Assembly: GCA_958349535.1 (NCBI GenBank)
Contig: CATWDJ010000002.1
Coordinates: 124,001 to 188,000, forward strand
DNA length: 64,000 nt
Reading direction: 5' to 3'
Source: Maccoyibacter sp900556645
GTDB lineage: Bacteria; Bacillota; Clostridia; Lachnospirales; Lachnospiraceae
Shown here: piece after piece, positions 44,011 through 53,073 of the stretch
Layout of the letters: each line of letters opens with the position of its first letter
Position numbering within the stretch: position 1 is the stretch's first letter
Translations under genes and position numbers: made by a program
Notes under the pieces: model-generated
Seen by the model: the letters and a program-made list of their open reading frames with translations, nothing else
The model's database searches: none
What the model was told of the DNA's origin: nothing

Positions 44011-45828
44011 ATGTCACAGATTGATCAGAGTAAAATTCGTAATTTTTGTATTATTGCACATATCGATCACGGAAAGTCCACTCTTGCAGACCGTATTATC
44101 GAGATGACCGGACTTTTGACCAGCCGAGAGATGCAGTCGCAGGTTTTAGATAACATGGATTTGGAGAGAGAAAGGGGAATTACCATCAAGGCACAGGCGG
44201 TTCGTATCGTCTATACCGCAGAGGATGGGGAAGAATACATTTTCAATCTGATTGATACACCGGGACATGTGGACTTTAATTATGAGGTCAGCAGAAGCCT
44301 TGCAGCCTGTGATGGAGCCATTCTGGTGGTGGATGCGGCACAGGGTATCGAGGCACAGACCTTGGCCAATGTGTATCTGGCATTGGATCACGATTTGGAT
44401 GTCATGCCGGTCATTAACAAGATTGACTTGCCAAGTGCGGATCCGCAGCGTGTCATAGATGAGATTGAGGATGTCATCGGTATCGAGGCACAGGATGCAC
44501 CGCAGATTTCTGCAAAAACCGGACAGAATGTGGAACAGGTGTTAGAGCAGATTGTCAAAAAGATTCCGGCACCGGAGGGAGATGCCAAGGCACCGTTGCA
44601 GGCATTGATTTTTGATTCTCTCTATGATTCCTACAAAGGGGTTATCGTGTTCTGCCGGATTCGGGAAGGCAGCGTACGGGTTGGGACAAGAATCCGTATG
44701 ATGGCAACCGGAGCAGAGGCAGATGTGGTAGAGGTAGGATATTTCGGAGCAGGACAGTTCATTCCATGTGAGGAGCTTTCTGCCGGAATGGTGGGATACA
44801 TTACCGCCAGTCTAAAAAATGTAGCAGATACCCGGGTGGGAGATACGGTTACAGATGCGGCGAATCCATGCGAAGAGCCTCTGCCGGGATATAAGAAGGT
44901 CAATCCTATGGTTTACTGTGGACTTTATCCAGCAGACGGAGCCAAGTACCCAGATTTAAGGGACGCCTTGGAAAAATTACAGCTAAATGATGCGGCATTG
45001 CAGTTTGAGCCGGAGACTTCCATCGCCCTTGGCTTTGGATTCCGATGCGGTTTCTTAGGTTTGTTGCATTTGGAGATTATTCAGGAGCGTTTAGAGAGAG
45101 AATATAATCTGGATTTGGTAACTACAGCACCAAGTGTTATTTACCGGGTTTATAAGACTAACGGAGAGATGATTGAACTGACCAATCCGTCCAATCTGCC
45201 GGACCCGTCGGAAATTGACTATATGGAGGAGCCTATTGTCAGTGCGGAGATTATGGTGACCAGCGAGTATATCGGGGCCATCATGGATTTGTGTCAGGAG
45301 CGGCGTGGAACCTATATCAGTATGGAGTATATGGAGGAAACCCGTGCGTTATTAAAATATGATTTACCGCTGAATGAGATTATCTATGATTTCTTTGATG
45401 CATTGAAATCCCGTTCCAGAGGATATGCATCCTTTGACTATGAGATGAAGGGTTATGTACGGTCTGAGCTGGTGAAACTGGATATTCTGATTAACAGAGA
45501 AGAGGTAGATGCACTGTCCTTTATTGTATTTTCCGGAAGTGCCTATGAGCGGGGCAGAAAGATGTGTGAAAAACTCAAAGAGGAGATTCCGAGACATCTT
45601 TTTGAAATTCCGATACAGGCAGCAGTGGGAAGTAAGATTATTGCCAGAGAAACCGTCAAGGCAATGCGGAAGGATGTTTTGGCGAAATGTTACGGCGGTG
45701 ATATTACCCGTAAGAAGAAACTGTTGGAGAAACAGAAGGAAGGAAAGAAACGAATGCGTCAGGTGGGAAGTGTAGAGATTCCGCAGGAGGCATTTATGAG
45801 CGTACTGAAATTGGATGACGGTAAATAG
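44011..45828 (+). CDS. lepA: elongation factor 4 (LepA)
   Basis: Ribosome-associated GTPase that affects initiation and back-translocation under stress; 605 residues, normal. The G domain shows IIAHIDHGKSTLADRI (G1), DTPGHVDF (G3) and NKIDLPSADP (G4). The C-terminal LepA-specific domain ends the protein, without the EF-G domain IV. GGAGGA four bases upstream fixes the ATG at 44011. A strong terminator follows. hemW often follows lepA in Firmicutes; here three other units intervene. Confidence 0.97.
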   Translation: MSQIDQSKIRNFCIIAHIDHGKSTLADRIIEMTGLLTSREMQSQVLDNMDLERERGITIKAQAVRIVYTAEDGEEYIFNLIDTPGHVDFNYEVSRSLAACDGAILVVDAAQGIEAQTLANVYLALDHDLDVMPVINKIDLPSADPQRVIDEIEDVIGIEAQDAPQISAKTGQNVEQVLEQIVKKIPAPEGDAKAPLQALIFDSLYDSYKGVIVFCRIREGSVRVGTRIRMMATGAEADVVEVGYFGAGQFIPCEELSAGMVGYITASLKNVADTRVGDTVTDAANPCEEPLPGYKKVNPMVYCGLYPADGAKYPDLRDALEKLQLNDAALQFEPETSIALGFGFRCGFLGLLHLEIIQERLEREYNLDLVTTAPSVIYRVYKTNGEMIELTNPSNLPDPSEIDYMEEPIVSAEIMVTSEYIGAIMDLCQERRGTYISMEYMEETRALLKYDLPLNEIIYDFFDALKSRSRGYASFDYEMKGYVRSELVKLDILINREEVDALSFIVFSGSAYERGRKMCEKLKEEIPRHLFEIPIQAAVGSKIIARETVKAMRKDVLAKCYGGDITRKKKLLEKQKEGKKRMRQVGSVEIPQEAFMSVLKLDDGK

Positions 45829-45835
45829 ATTTTCC

Positions 45836-45891
45836 AATGCCCATAATGAATATGCCGGATAATGCAGGCATGTTGATTATGGGCATTTTTT
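45836..45891 (+). terminator. lepA terminator
   Basis: AATGCCCATAAT at 45836-45847 pairs perfectly with ATTATGGGCATT at 45876-45887 and a T-run follows. The loop contains a further ATGCC/GGCAT pair. Confidence 0.88.
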
Positions 45892-45932
45892 GACCACTTA
45901 CCGATGAAAACCTATCACTTGGGAAAAAGCTA

Positions 45933-45961
45933 TTTACAGAAAAGACATTTTTTTGCATACT
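45933..45961 (+). promoter_or_regulatory. promoter of the LytTR-LiaF-like pair
   Basis: TTTACA at 45933-45938 and CATACT at 45956-45961 are 17 bases apart. The LytTR protein may bind nearby, but no clear paired LytTR direct repeat was recognised. Confidence 0.5.
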
Positions 45962-45980
45962 GATTCTTGAGGATAGACAT

Positions 45981-46442
45981 ATGAAGATACGAATTGAATT
46001 GGATGACAATTTAACAGAGGATGAAGTCATTATCCGATGCAGCAGCCTTACCAAAGAAGTGCAGGATGTGCAAAGAGCTGTTTCGGATATGATTACGGAA
46101 AAGAGAAATTTTGTATTTTACAAAGAGGATACGGAGTATTATTTACCTTTGGAATCGATTCTGTTTTTTGAAACTGAGGAAAAGGGAATCTGTGCTCATA
46201 CCGTAGAAGATGTGTTTTTTACTAAATATCGTCTTTATGAGCTGGAGGAGATTTTACCGGGACATTTTATGAGAGTTTCAAAATCCACGATTCTAAATAC
46301 CAACCGAGTCTTTTCCATTAACCGAAATCTGGCGGCATCCAGTATCGTGGAATTTCAGGGAACCCATAAGCAGGTCTATGTATCCAGACATTATTACAAA
46401 GCGTTAAAGACAAAATTAGAAGAAAAGAGGAATCAGGCATGA
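45981..46442 (+). CDS. LytTR-domain DNA-binding regulator
   Basis: A 153-residue single-domain regulator. Residues 1-45 are a short N-terminal part without a receiver Asp, so it is not a normal response regulator. The LytTR domain spans about 50-150, with YYLPLESILFFETEEKG and HFMRVSKSTILNTNRV. LytTR proteins bind paired direct repeats. It overlaps the next gene by ATGA; such pairs usually autoregulate and the membrane partner controls the regulator. No kinase is nearby. Confidence 0.88.
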   Translation: MKIRIELDDNLTEDEVIIRCSSLTKEVQDVQRAVSDMITEKRNFVFYKEDTEYYLPLESILFFETEEKGICAHTVEDVFFTKYRLYELEEILPGHFMRVSKSTILNTNRVFSINRNLAASSIVEFQGTHKQVYVSRHYYKALKTKLEEKRNQA

Positions 46443-47146
46443 AAAAAGAAAAGATTTTTTGGGGAGTGTTTTTTGTGGCGGCAGCCATCTTTCTCATCGT
46501 AAGTAAACTGGGATTTTTGCCGGATATCGGAATTTTCAAATTGATTATCACGGTATTTCTGGCATCCATATTGATTAAAAGTTTGATTAAGCTGGAATTT
46601 GGTGGAATCCTGTTTCCGGCAGCATTTATTTGTATTCTCTATGATACAGAGTTGGGAATCGAAGCCATTACTCCGTGGCCGGTGTTAGGAGCAGCTCTTT
46701 TGGGAAGTATTGGACTGTCCATGCTGTTTAAGGGCAGAAAAAAACGCTGGTACTATTATGAGGGAGAAAAAAAGAGCTGGGAAGAATTTGAAAGGATTAT
46801 AAACGAAGAGGATGGAAGCCGGGTGTTTTTTAAGAACAGTTTTGGCAGCAGTACCAAATATATTAACTCCGATAACTTTGAATTTGCACAGTTGGAAAGC
46901 TCCTTCGGAGGCATGAAGATTTATTTTGACAATGCAGTAATTCAGAAGGGAAACGCAACAGTACAGATGGATATTTCCTTTTCCGGTGTGGAGTTGTATG
47001 TGCCGAAGACATGGACAGTAATAGACCAGATGAACAAAAGCTTTGGTGGAATGGACGAAAAAGGTAAGGGAAGTTCCAGCGGAATGCCGGTGCTGACATT
47101 GATGGGAGATGTGAACTTTTCGGGAGTGACGATTATCTATATTTAA
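46439..47146 (+). CDS. LiaF-like membrane protein
   Basis: A 235-residue membrane protein. Three or four hydrophobic segments in residues 5-105 precede a soluble domain (about 130-235) with the FGGMKIYFDNA and FSGVELYVPKTW strands of the LiaF/DUF2154 C-terminal fold. In Bacilli LiaF inhibits the LiaRS cell-envelope stress system; here it is paired with a LytTR protein instead. By analogy it probably restrains that regulator until the membrane is disturbed. Inference only. Confidence 0.78.
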   Translation: MKKEKIFWGVFFVAAAIFLIVSKLGFLPDIGIFKLIITVFLASILIKSLIKLEFGGILFPAAFICILYDTELGIEAITPWPVLGAALLGSIGLSMLFKGRKKRWYYYEGEKKSWEEFERIINEEDGSRVFFKNSFGSSTKYINSDNFEFAQLESSFGGMKIYFDNAVIQKGNATVQMDISFSGVELYVPKTWTVIDQMNKSFGGMDEKGKGSSSGMPVLTLMGDVNFSGVTIIYI

Positions 47147-47166
47147 TCACGGAGAATAAGGAATGT

Positions 47167-47204
47167 TAAATGGGCATGAATTTTTTAGAATTCATGCCCA
47201 TTTA
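47167..47204. terminator. bidirectional terminator, LiaF-like and PTS genes
   Basis: TAAATGGGCATGAA at 47167-47180 pairs perfectly with TTCATGCCCATTTA at 47191-47204 across a ten-base loop containing TTTTTT. It lies between convergent genes and ends three bases before the PTS stop codon. Confidence 0.85.
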
Positions 47205-47206
47205 AA

Positions 47207-48277
47207 TTACTCTAATGTCAAATCTCCTTCTTTAATCCAACCGATTTTTCGCAAAAGCTCACAGAAAATCACACTGAGAACTGCCGGAAGAACGAAGCAG
47301 ATAAGAATCATGCCCAGCCAGTCAAATCCGGTGATGGCGGTTTTAGTTCCTGCTGCAATATCATTGAGCCATCCGGTATATACGCCAATCTGTCCCACAA
47401 AACCGCAGGTACCCATACCGGAGGAAACTGCAGGACCGTTCATCTGCAACTTAAAGATACAGGTAGCAATAGGTCCGGTGATGGCAGAAGCCAAGGTTGG
47501 CGGAATCCAGATCTTTGGATTTTTTACGATATTACCCATCTGAAGCATACTGGTTCCGATTCCCTGTGCCACCAGTCCGCCCCATCGGTTTTCTTTAAAG
47601 CTCATAACCGCAAAACCAACCATCTGTGCACAGCATCCGGCAACTGCAGCACCTCCGGCAAGACCGGTAAGACTTAAGGCTGCACAGATAGCGGCACTGC
47701 TGATAGGCAGGGTCAATGCGATTCCCACAATGACTGATACCAAAATTCCCATAAAGAATGGTTGCAATTCCGTTGCCCACATAATCAGATTACCTACGGC
47801 ACTTGCTGCTTTTCCGATGGCAGGTGCCCACCAGGTAGAGAGTAAGGCTCCCACCAGAATGGTAACCAGCGGGGTAACCAGAATGTCTACTTTGGTTTCC
47901 TTAGAGACCGCTTTACCAAATTCAGCGGCAAAAATGGTTACAATCAGAACTGCCAGAGGGCCTCCGGCACCGCCCAAGGTGTTGGCAGCATTACCTACCG
48001 CAACCAGAGAAAAAAGTACCAGCGGAGGTGCCTGTAAAGCGTAGCCGATTGCCACTGCCATGGCAGGTCCGGCGATGGCTTTTGCATAGCCGCCAATGGT
48101 AACCAATAATTCCCATCCTAACTGTTCTCCCAAAGTGGAGAGAATTGTACCAATTAAAAGAGAGGCAAAGAGTCCCTGTGCCATGGCACCGAGAGCGTCA
48201 ATGCCGTAACGCTTTGCAGAAAAAACAATATTTTTTCTGGCTAAAAATTTTTGAAATGAATTTTGTTCCTTTGACAT
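47207..48277 (-). CDS. PTS system EIIC-like membrane protein
   Basis: A 356-residue, about ten-helix membrane protein rich in Gly and Ala. The pattern (GIDALGAMAQGLFASLLIG near 26 and GGAGGPLAVLIVTIFAAE near 115) fits the small EIIC family PTS_EIIC_2. No EIIA, EIIB or HPr gene is adjacent, so it is an orphan and may work with distant partners or as a plain transporter. The ATG at 48277 has GAGGAG upstream; a longer open frame to 48403 is non-coding leader. Confidence 0.83.
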   Translation of the reverse strand: MSKEQNSFQKFLARKNIVFSAKRYGIDALGAMAQGLFASLLIGTILSTLGEQLGWELLVTIGGYAKAIAGPAMAVAIGYALQAPPLVLFSLVAVGNAANTLGGAGGPLAVLIVTIFAAEFGKAVSKETKVDILVTPLVTILVGALLSTWWAPAIGKAASAVGNLIMWATELQPFFMGILVSVIVGIALTLPISSAAICAALSLTGLAGGAAVAGCCAQMVGFAVMSFKENRWGGLVAQGIGTSMLQMGNIVKNPKIWIPPTLASAITGPIATCIFKLQMNGPAVSSGMGTCGFVGQIGVYTGWLNDIAAGTKTAITGFDWLGMILICFVLPAVLSVIFCELLRKIGWIKEGDLTLE

Positions 48278-48372
48278 AATAAACTCCTCTGTTTTTGTGC
48301 TTTGACAGCTGACAAGACAACTGATTGTAAAATCATAACACAGCAAATGGGAATTTGCAAATAAAATATATT

Positions 48373-48398
48373 TAGAAAAAGAGGGAAAACGCCGATAT
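48373..48398 (+). promoter_or_regulatory. candidate sigma-D (flagellar-type) promoter
   Basis: TAGA at 48373-48376, a 14-base spacer, and GCCGATAT at 48391-48398. The -10 is identical to the Bacillus sigma-D consensus (TAAA-N14-16-GCCGATAT) and the -35 differs at one base. No other good copy of this element was noticed in the window. Confidence 0.6.
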
Positions 48399-48478
48399 AT
48401 CATATGTGGAACAATACACTATCAGCCATGGAAGGCGGATACCATTTTTTGTCATGGAAAAGAAAGGATGTGAGTACC

Positions 48479-49642
48479 ATGATAATCGACAGTAGTAAGG
48501 TGGGAATGGCTAGTTCCCGCACGTATTCCTCAGCAGCGGTTTATCAGACGGAGACCATGAATGCGAAATCAGAACAGGCGGTTTTGCTGGACTTGTCTGA
48601 TGAATCAAAAACCTTGATGGAACAGATGAAGGACATCAAAAATCAGCAGGAGGAAGAAAAATCCCAAAAACAAAAACAGAATATGGAAGATTTGTTAAAA
48701 AACGGAATCGTTGGAACAAAGAAATCCGAACAGGGAACGATTCAGGCAAAGTCAAAAGAAGAAATGCAGTTGGAGGTTCTCAGAAAGATGCTAGAGGCAT
48801 TGCAGAATATGCGGTACGGCAACCGTTATCAGATGCAAAAGCGGATTCGTCAGTTGGGAACGATGATGCGGGACAGTCAATGGCAGAAGACGCAGAACAG
48901 TGATAATGCCAACACAGAAATGTTGCAAGAGGCAGCACAGCTTCATGCATCCTCGGCTTCCGCAGCAGGTGGTACATGGATGACCAAGCAGACGGTAACC
49001 TCTGCCTTTGTGTCAGAAAAAGAAACCACAGCATATACCGCACAGGGAGTGGTACATACCGCAGATGGCAGAGACATCAGTTTCGGAGTAAGTCTGGAAA
49101 TGAGTCGTGCTTTTGCCGCAAAGTATGAGACTTATACCAAGGAAGATTATCTTTTGGTAGATCCTCTGGTTATCAACATGGATGCCAGTGTTACGGAGGT
49201 ATCGGAACAGAAATTTTACTTTGATTTAGATGCGGACGGCAAGGAAGAGGAGATGTCCTTTGTGGGAAAGGGCAGCGGTTTTCTGGCTTTGGACAAAAAC
49301 GGTGACGGCACCATCAATGACGGCAGTGAGCTGTTCGGTACCCAGTCAGGGGATGGTTTTAAGGACTTGGCGGCATATGATAAGGACGGCAACGGCTGGA
49401 TTGATGAGGCGGATGATATCTTTAAGGATTTAAAGGTATGGACGAAGGATGAAGAGGGCAATAACAAGCTGTTGAATTTGAAAGAGGCAGGTGTGGGAGC
49501 CATTTATCTGGGAAGTGCCGATACGCAATTTAGTTTGAACAATGAACAGAATAAGACTAATGCAGTGATTCGGAAAACGGGAATCTATCTGAAGGAAAGC
49601 GGTGAAGTTGGAACTGTACAGCACGTGGATTTCGCGTTATAA
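48479..49642 (+). CDS. hypothetical protein with C-terminal calcium-binding loops
   Basis: A 387-residue protein with no signal peptide or membrane helix. The N-terminus reads MIIDSSKVGMASSRTYSS, then a Gln/Lys-rich coiled-coil-like part (about 35-130). The C-terminal half holds three EF-hand-like loops, DLDADGKEEEM (about 249), DKNGDGTINDGSE (about 272) and DKDGNGWIDEADD (about 302), inside a domain (FLALDKNGDG...ELFG) seen in many secreted calcium proteins. AAAGGATG fixes the ATG at 48479. A sigma-D-like promoter lies about 80 bases upstream. Function unknown; a motility link is suggested. Confidence 0.75.
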   Translation: MIIDSSKVGMASSRTYSSAAVYQTETMNAKSEQAVLLDLSDESKTLMEQMKDIKNQQEEEKSQKQKQNMEDLLKNGIVGTKKSEQGTIQAKSKEEMQLEVLRKMLEALQNMRYGNRYQMQKRIRQLGTMMRDSQWQKTQNSDNANTEMLQEAAQLHASSASAAGGTWMTKQTVTSAFVSEKETTAYTAQGVVHTADGRDISFGVSLEMSRAFAAKYETYTKEDYLLVDPLVINMDASVTEVSEQKFYFDLDADGKEEEMSFVGKGSGFLALDKNGDGTINDGSELFGTQSGDGFKDLAAYDKDGNGWIDEADDIFKDLKVWTKDEEGNNKLLNLKEAGVGAIYLGSADTQFSLNNEQNKTNAVIRKTGIYLKESGEVGTVQHVDFAL

Positions 49643-49649
49643 TAAATCC

Positions 49650-50801
49650 ATGAAGAATCTAGAATTATATTTTCATATTCCCTTTTGTTTGAAAAAATGC
49701 AACTATTGCGATTTCTTATCAGGTGAGGAAAGTGATTTCCAGAAGAGAGAATATGTCAGAACACTATTAAATGAAATTAAATATCAAGCCTACGATTGTG
49801 AAGCCTATGAGGTATCCAGTATCTATTTCGGAGGGGGAACTCCATCCAGCTTAAAAGCACAGGTCATTGATGATTTGATGAAACAGACCAGAGAATATTT
49901 TCATGTGAGGGAGGATGCGGAGATTACCGTGGAATGTAATCCGGGAACGGTGGACAAGGAAAAACTGCTGCTCTATAAGATGAGCGGTGTAAACCGGATT
50001 AGTCTGGGATTGCAGTCTGCGGATAATGCAGAGCTTCGTGTGCTGGGCAGGATTCACACCTTTGAAGATTTTTTGGAGAGCTATGATGCAGCAAGAAAGG
50101 CAGGCTTTGAGAATATCAATGTGGACTTGATGTCGGGATTGCCGGGACAGACGTTGGAATCCTATGAGAAAACCTTGAAACAGGTGGTGCGGTTAAAACC
50201 GGAACACATCTCCGCTTATAGTCTGATTATCGAGAAGGATACGCCCTTTTATGAGCTGTACGGAGAAGATGATTATCTTCGTGCAAAAGGCGAGCAGCCG
50301 AAATATCTTCCCAGTGAAGAGGAAGAACGGCGGATGTATGAGAGGACCAAGGAACTTTTGGCGGAAAACGGGTTGTACCGTTATGAGATATCCAACTATG
50401 CAAAGCCGGGATATGAATGCAGACACAACATCGGTTACTGGCGTCGGGAAAACTATCTGGGCTTAGGCTTAGGAGCCAGCTCTTTATTTGAGAATACCCG
50501 TTTTCACAATACGGACGTGTTGTTTGATTACCGGAAGGGTAATTTTGAACGGATGGATGAGGAGGTTTTAAGCCGGAAATCCCAGATGGAGGAATTCATG
50601 TTTTTGGGACTTCGGATGATGGACGGAGTGTCCAGAGAAGAATTTAAAAAGCAGTTTGGCATGGAGATAGAAGGAGCTTATGCTAAACCGTTGGAAAAGC
50701 TGTCAGCCGAGGGTTATCTGGAACAGAAGGAAGGCAGAATCTATTTTACCGACAGGGGAATTGATGTCAGCACCACGCTGTTGACAGAATTCATGTTATA
50801 A
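49650..50801 (+). CDS. hemW: heme chaperone HemW (HemN-like radical SAM)
   Basis: Radical SAM protein of 383 residues. The cluster motif CLKKCNYC (CxxxCxxC) lies near residue 12, and YFGGGTPSSL near 60. The C-terminal HemN-type domain includes MEEFMFLGLRMMDGVS. HemW inserts heme rather than oxidising coproporphyrinogen; old annotations call it oxygen-independent CPO. The ATG at 49650 is chosen because the protein then starts with the usual LELYFHIPFC; the ribosome site is poor. It begins seven bases after the previous stop. Confidence 0.92.
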   Translation: MKNLELYFHIPFCLKKCNYCDFLSGEESDFQKREYVRTLLNEIKYQAYDCEAYEVSSIYFGGGTPSSLKAQVIDDLMKQTREYFHVREDAEITVECNPGTVDKEKLLLYKMSGVNRISLGLQSADNAELRVLGRIHTFEDFLESYDAARKAGFENINVDLMSGLPGQTLESYEKTLKQVVRLKPEHISAYSLIIEKDTPFYELYGEDDYLRAKGEQPKYLPSEEEERRMYERTKELLAENGLYRYEISNYAKPGYECRHNIGYWRRENYLGLGLGASSLFENTRFHNTDVLFDYRKGNFERMDEEVLSRKSQMEEFMFLGLRMMDGVSREEFKKQFGMEIEGAYAKPLEKLSAEGYLEQKEGRIYFTDRGIDVSTTLLTEFML

Positions 50802-50835
50802 ATAATGTTTATATGCAATTAATAACAGCAAAAAA

Positions 50836-50878
50836 GAGCTGATTCATATCCGAAAATGGATGTGAATCGGCTCTTTTT
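50836..50878. terminator. bidirectional terminator between hemW and aroC
   Basis: A 16-base stem (50836-50851 with 50858-50873, one G-U/mismatch) is bordered by an A-run on the left and TTTTT on the right, serving both convergent genes. Confidence 0.88.
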
Positions 50879-50897
50879 CCCGGTATAACAACGCAAA

Positions 50898-51995
50898 CTA
50901 TTTTTGGTAAAAATCCACCACGGAATCCAGTTTAGCACTCATATTTGAAAATAGTAAATCTACAATGGTAAGAGCTGCCATAGCTTCCACCACCACAACG
51001 GCACGGGGAACAATAATCGGGTCGTGTCTGCCCTGAATCTCAATCTCAATATTTTCGCCCTTCCGATTGATGGTTTCCTGCTTTTGGAAAATGGAAGGGG
51101 TAGGCTTGATGGCAGCACGGAAGACGATGGGACTTCCGTCACTCATACCGCCCAGAATACCTCCGGCATGATTGGTCTTTTTGCAGACATTGCCTTTTTC
51201 ATCATAAAAGAAGGGGTCGTTGTTCTCGCTTCCCTTGGCAAAGGACGCCAGAAAACCGTCGCCGATTTCAAAGCCTTTCACCGCACCAATGGAAAAGACG
51301 GCCTTGGCAAGGTTGGCGTCTAACTTTTCAAAAACAGGGTCCCCGATACCTGCCGGCATACCGTCAATGATACATTCTATGACGCCGCCGGAGGAATCGT
51401 GGTTTTTCATACATTCCTCCAGATAGGCAGATGCCTTTTCGGCAGCCGCAGCATCCGGCATATAAAGGGCATTGTTAAAAATTTCTTCCAAGTTCAAAGA
51501 AGAAACGGAAATATCTCCGATGGACTTGGTGTAAGCCGTCAAAGTAATTCCCAACTGATTTAAAATTTTTGCGGCAATGGCTCCGGCGGCTACCCTGCCA
51601 ATGGTTTCTCTGCCCGAGGAACGTCCGCCGCCCCGGTAATCTCGAAAACCGTATTTTGCATCAAAAGGATAATCCGCATGACCCGGACGGTAATATTCTG
51701 CGATTTGACTGTAATCCTTAGAACGCTGATTTTTATTGAAAACCACAAGAGAAATAGGAGTTCCGGTGGTTTTTCCTTCAAATACGCCGGAGAGAATTTC
51801 CACGGCGTCATCCTCTTTACGGGGAGTGGCATATCGGGATTGTCCCGGCTTTCTGCGGTTTAAATAAAGCTGAATATCCTCCTCGCATAAAGGAAGCCCT
51901 GCGGGACAGCCGTCCACCACAACACCGACTCCGGCACCGTGGGATTCTCCCCAGGTAGTAATCTTAAAAATATTTCCAAAAGTTGAACCTGCCAT
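50898..51995 (-). CDS. aroC: chorismate synthase
   Basis: FMN-dependent last step of the shikimate pathway; 365 residues, standard. Signatures GESHGAGVGVVVDGCPAG near 17, RPGHADYPFDAKYG near 103 and GGGRSSGRETIGRVAAGA near 125 are intact. The ribosome site AAGGAG lies upstream of ATG at 51995. It is a single gene divergent from nadA. Confidence 0.97.
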   Translation of the reverse strand: MAGSTFGNIFKITTWGESHGAGVGVVVDGCPAGLPLCEEDIQLYLNRRKPGQSRYATPRKEDDAVEILSGVFEGKTTGTPISLVVFNKNQRSKDYSQIAEYYRPGHADYPFDAKYGFRDYRGGGRSSGRETIGRVAAGAIAAKILNQLGITLTAYTKSIGDISVSSLNLEEIFNNALYMPDAAAAEKASAYLEECMKNHDSSGGVIECIIDGMPAGIGDPVFEKLDANLAKAVFSIGAVKGFEIGDGFLASFAKGSENNDPFFYDEKGNVCKKTNHAGGILGGMSDGSPIVFRAAIKPTPSIFQKQETINRKGENIEIEIQGRHDPIIVPRAVVVVEAMAALTIVDLLFSNMSAKLDSVVDFYQK

Positions 51996-52076
51996 AGATA
52001 AATTCTCCTTGTGTATGTTTCTGTTATTGCGAATAGTTATATTTTACTGGAAATCCAATGCAAGTGCAAGTGTAAA

Positions 52077-52114
52077 ACAGGTGTCTTGTCATCTGTAAAG
52101 GAATGTGCTATAAT
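52077..52114 (+). promoter_or_regulatory. nadABC promoter with candidate NiaR operator
   Basis: The -35 TTGTCA (52086-52091) and -10 TATAAT (52109-52114) have a 17-base spacer. The palindrome ACAGGTGTCTTGTCATCTGT (52077-52096, arms ACAGnTG/CAnCTGT) covers the -35. The repressor gene niaR ends the same operon, so nicotinate-dependent autorepression is likely. Confidence 0.75.
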
Positions 52115-52146
52115 TGCATGAATTAAAAACAGAAGCGAGGGGTATT

Positions 52147-53055
52147 ATGACCATTCAAGAAGAAATCCAACAGTTAAAAAAAGAAAAGAATGCTGTAATT
52201 CTGGCACATTACTATGTGAAGCCGGAGGTACAGGAGATTGCGGATTACATCGGAGATTCCTATTTTCTCAGTAAAAAAGCAGTAGAATTGGAGCAGCAGA
52301 CTATTGTATTCTGCGGCGTATCCTTTATGGGCGAGAGTACAAAACTATTAAATCCACAAAAAAACGTGCTTATGCCGGAGCCTACCGCAGACTGTCCGAT
52401 GGCACATATGGTGGACAAGGCGGTGGTAGATGCAGCCAGAGCAGAATATGAAGATTTGGCGGTTGTCTGTTACATCAATTCCACAGCGGAGATTAAGTCA
52501 TGGTCGGATGTCTGTGTAACTTCAGCCAATGCGGTAAAGATTGTAAAAAATCTTCCAAATAAAAATATTTTATTTATCCCGGACCGAAATCTGGGGCATT
52601 ATGTGGCATCACAGGTGCCGGAGAAGAATTTTCTTTATAACGAGGGATACTGTCCAAGACACGAATTTATGTCCGCTGAGGAAATCGCAGAGTTGAAGAA
52701 AGAACATCCGAAAGCAGAGGTTCTGGTACACCCGGAATGCAACGGAGATATTATCAAACAGGCAGATTACATAGGTTCCACCAGCGGAATTATTGAATAT
52801 GCCAAAAACAGTTCCTCCGATGAATTTATCATCGGTACGGTTATGGGTGTGATATACAAATTAAAACAGGTAAGGGAAGACGCAAAGTTTTATTTTCCGA
52901 AAACAGACCCGATTTGTATCAATATGGACAAGATTACCTTAGAGCATGTGCGGCACGTGCTGCAGAGCAATGAAAATCAGGTAAGTATGCCGGAAGAAGC
53001 CGTTGCCCGGCAGGCAGAGAAAACGCTTTCCCGTATGTTGGAACTGGCAAAGTAG
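52147..53055 (+). CDS. nadA: quinolinate synthase
   Basis: Iron-sulfur enzyme that condenses iminoaspartate with dihydroxyacetone phosphate to quinolinate; 302 residues. ILAHYYVKPEVQEIADYIGDS near residue 17 is shown here only in part (ILAHYYVKPEVQ), and CVTSANA and HPECNGD carry cluster cysteines. GAGGGG precedes the ATG at 52147; an upstream in-frame ATG at 52114 lies at the promoter -10. First gene of nadA-nadB-nadC-niaR. Confidence 0.96.
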   Translation: MTIQEEIQQLKKEKNAVILAHYYVKPEVQEIADYIGDSYFLSKKAVELEQQTIVFCGVSFMGESTKLLNPQKNVLMPEPTADCPMAHMVDKAVVDAARAEYEDLAVVCYINSTAEIKSWSDVCVTSANAVKIVKNLPNKNILFIPDRNLGHYVASQVPEKNFLYNEGYCPRHEFMSAEEIAELKKEHPKAEVLVHPECNGDIIKQADYIGSTSGIIEYAKNSSSDEFIIGTVMGVIYKLKQVREDAKFYFPKTDPICINMDKITLEHVRHVLQSNENQVSMPEEAVARQAEKTLSRMLELAK

Positions 53056-53073
53056 AAGGACGAGGGATTTGAT

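Noticed and set aside
48278..48403. Extension of the PTS EIIC frame
   Set aside because: GAGGAG before 48277 and no coding signal beyond it.
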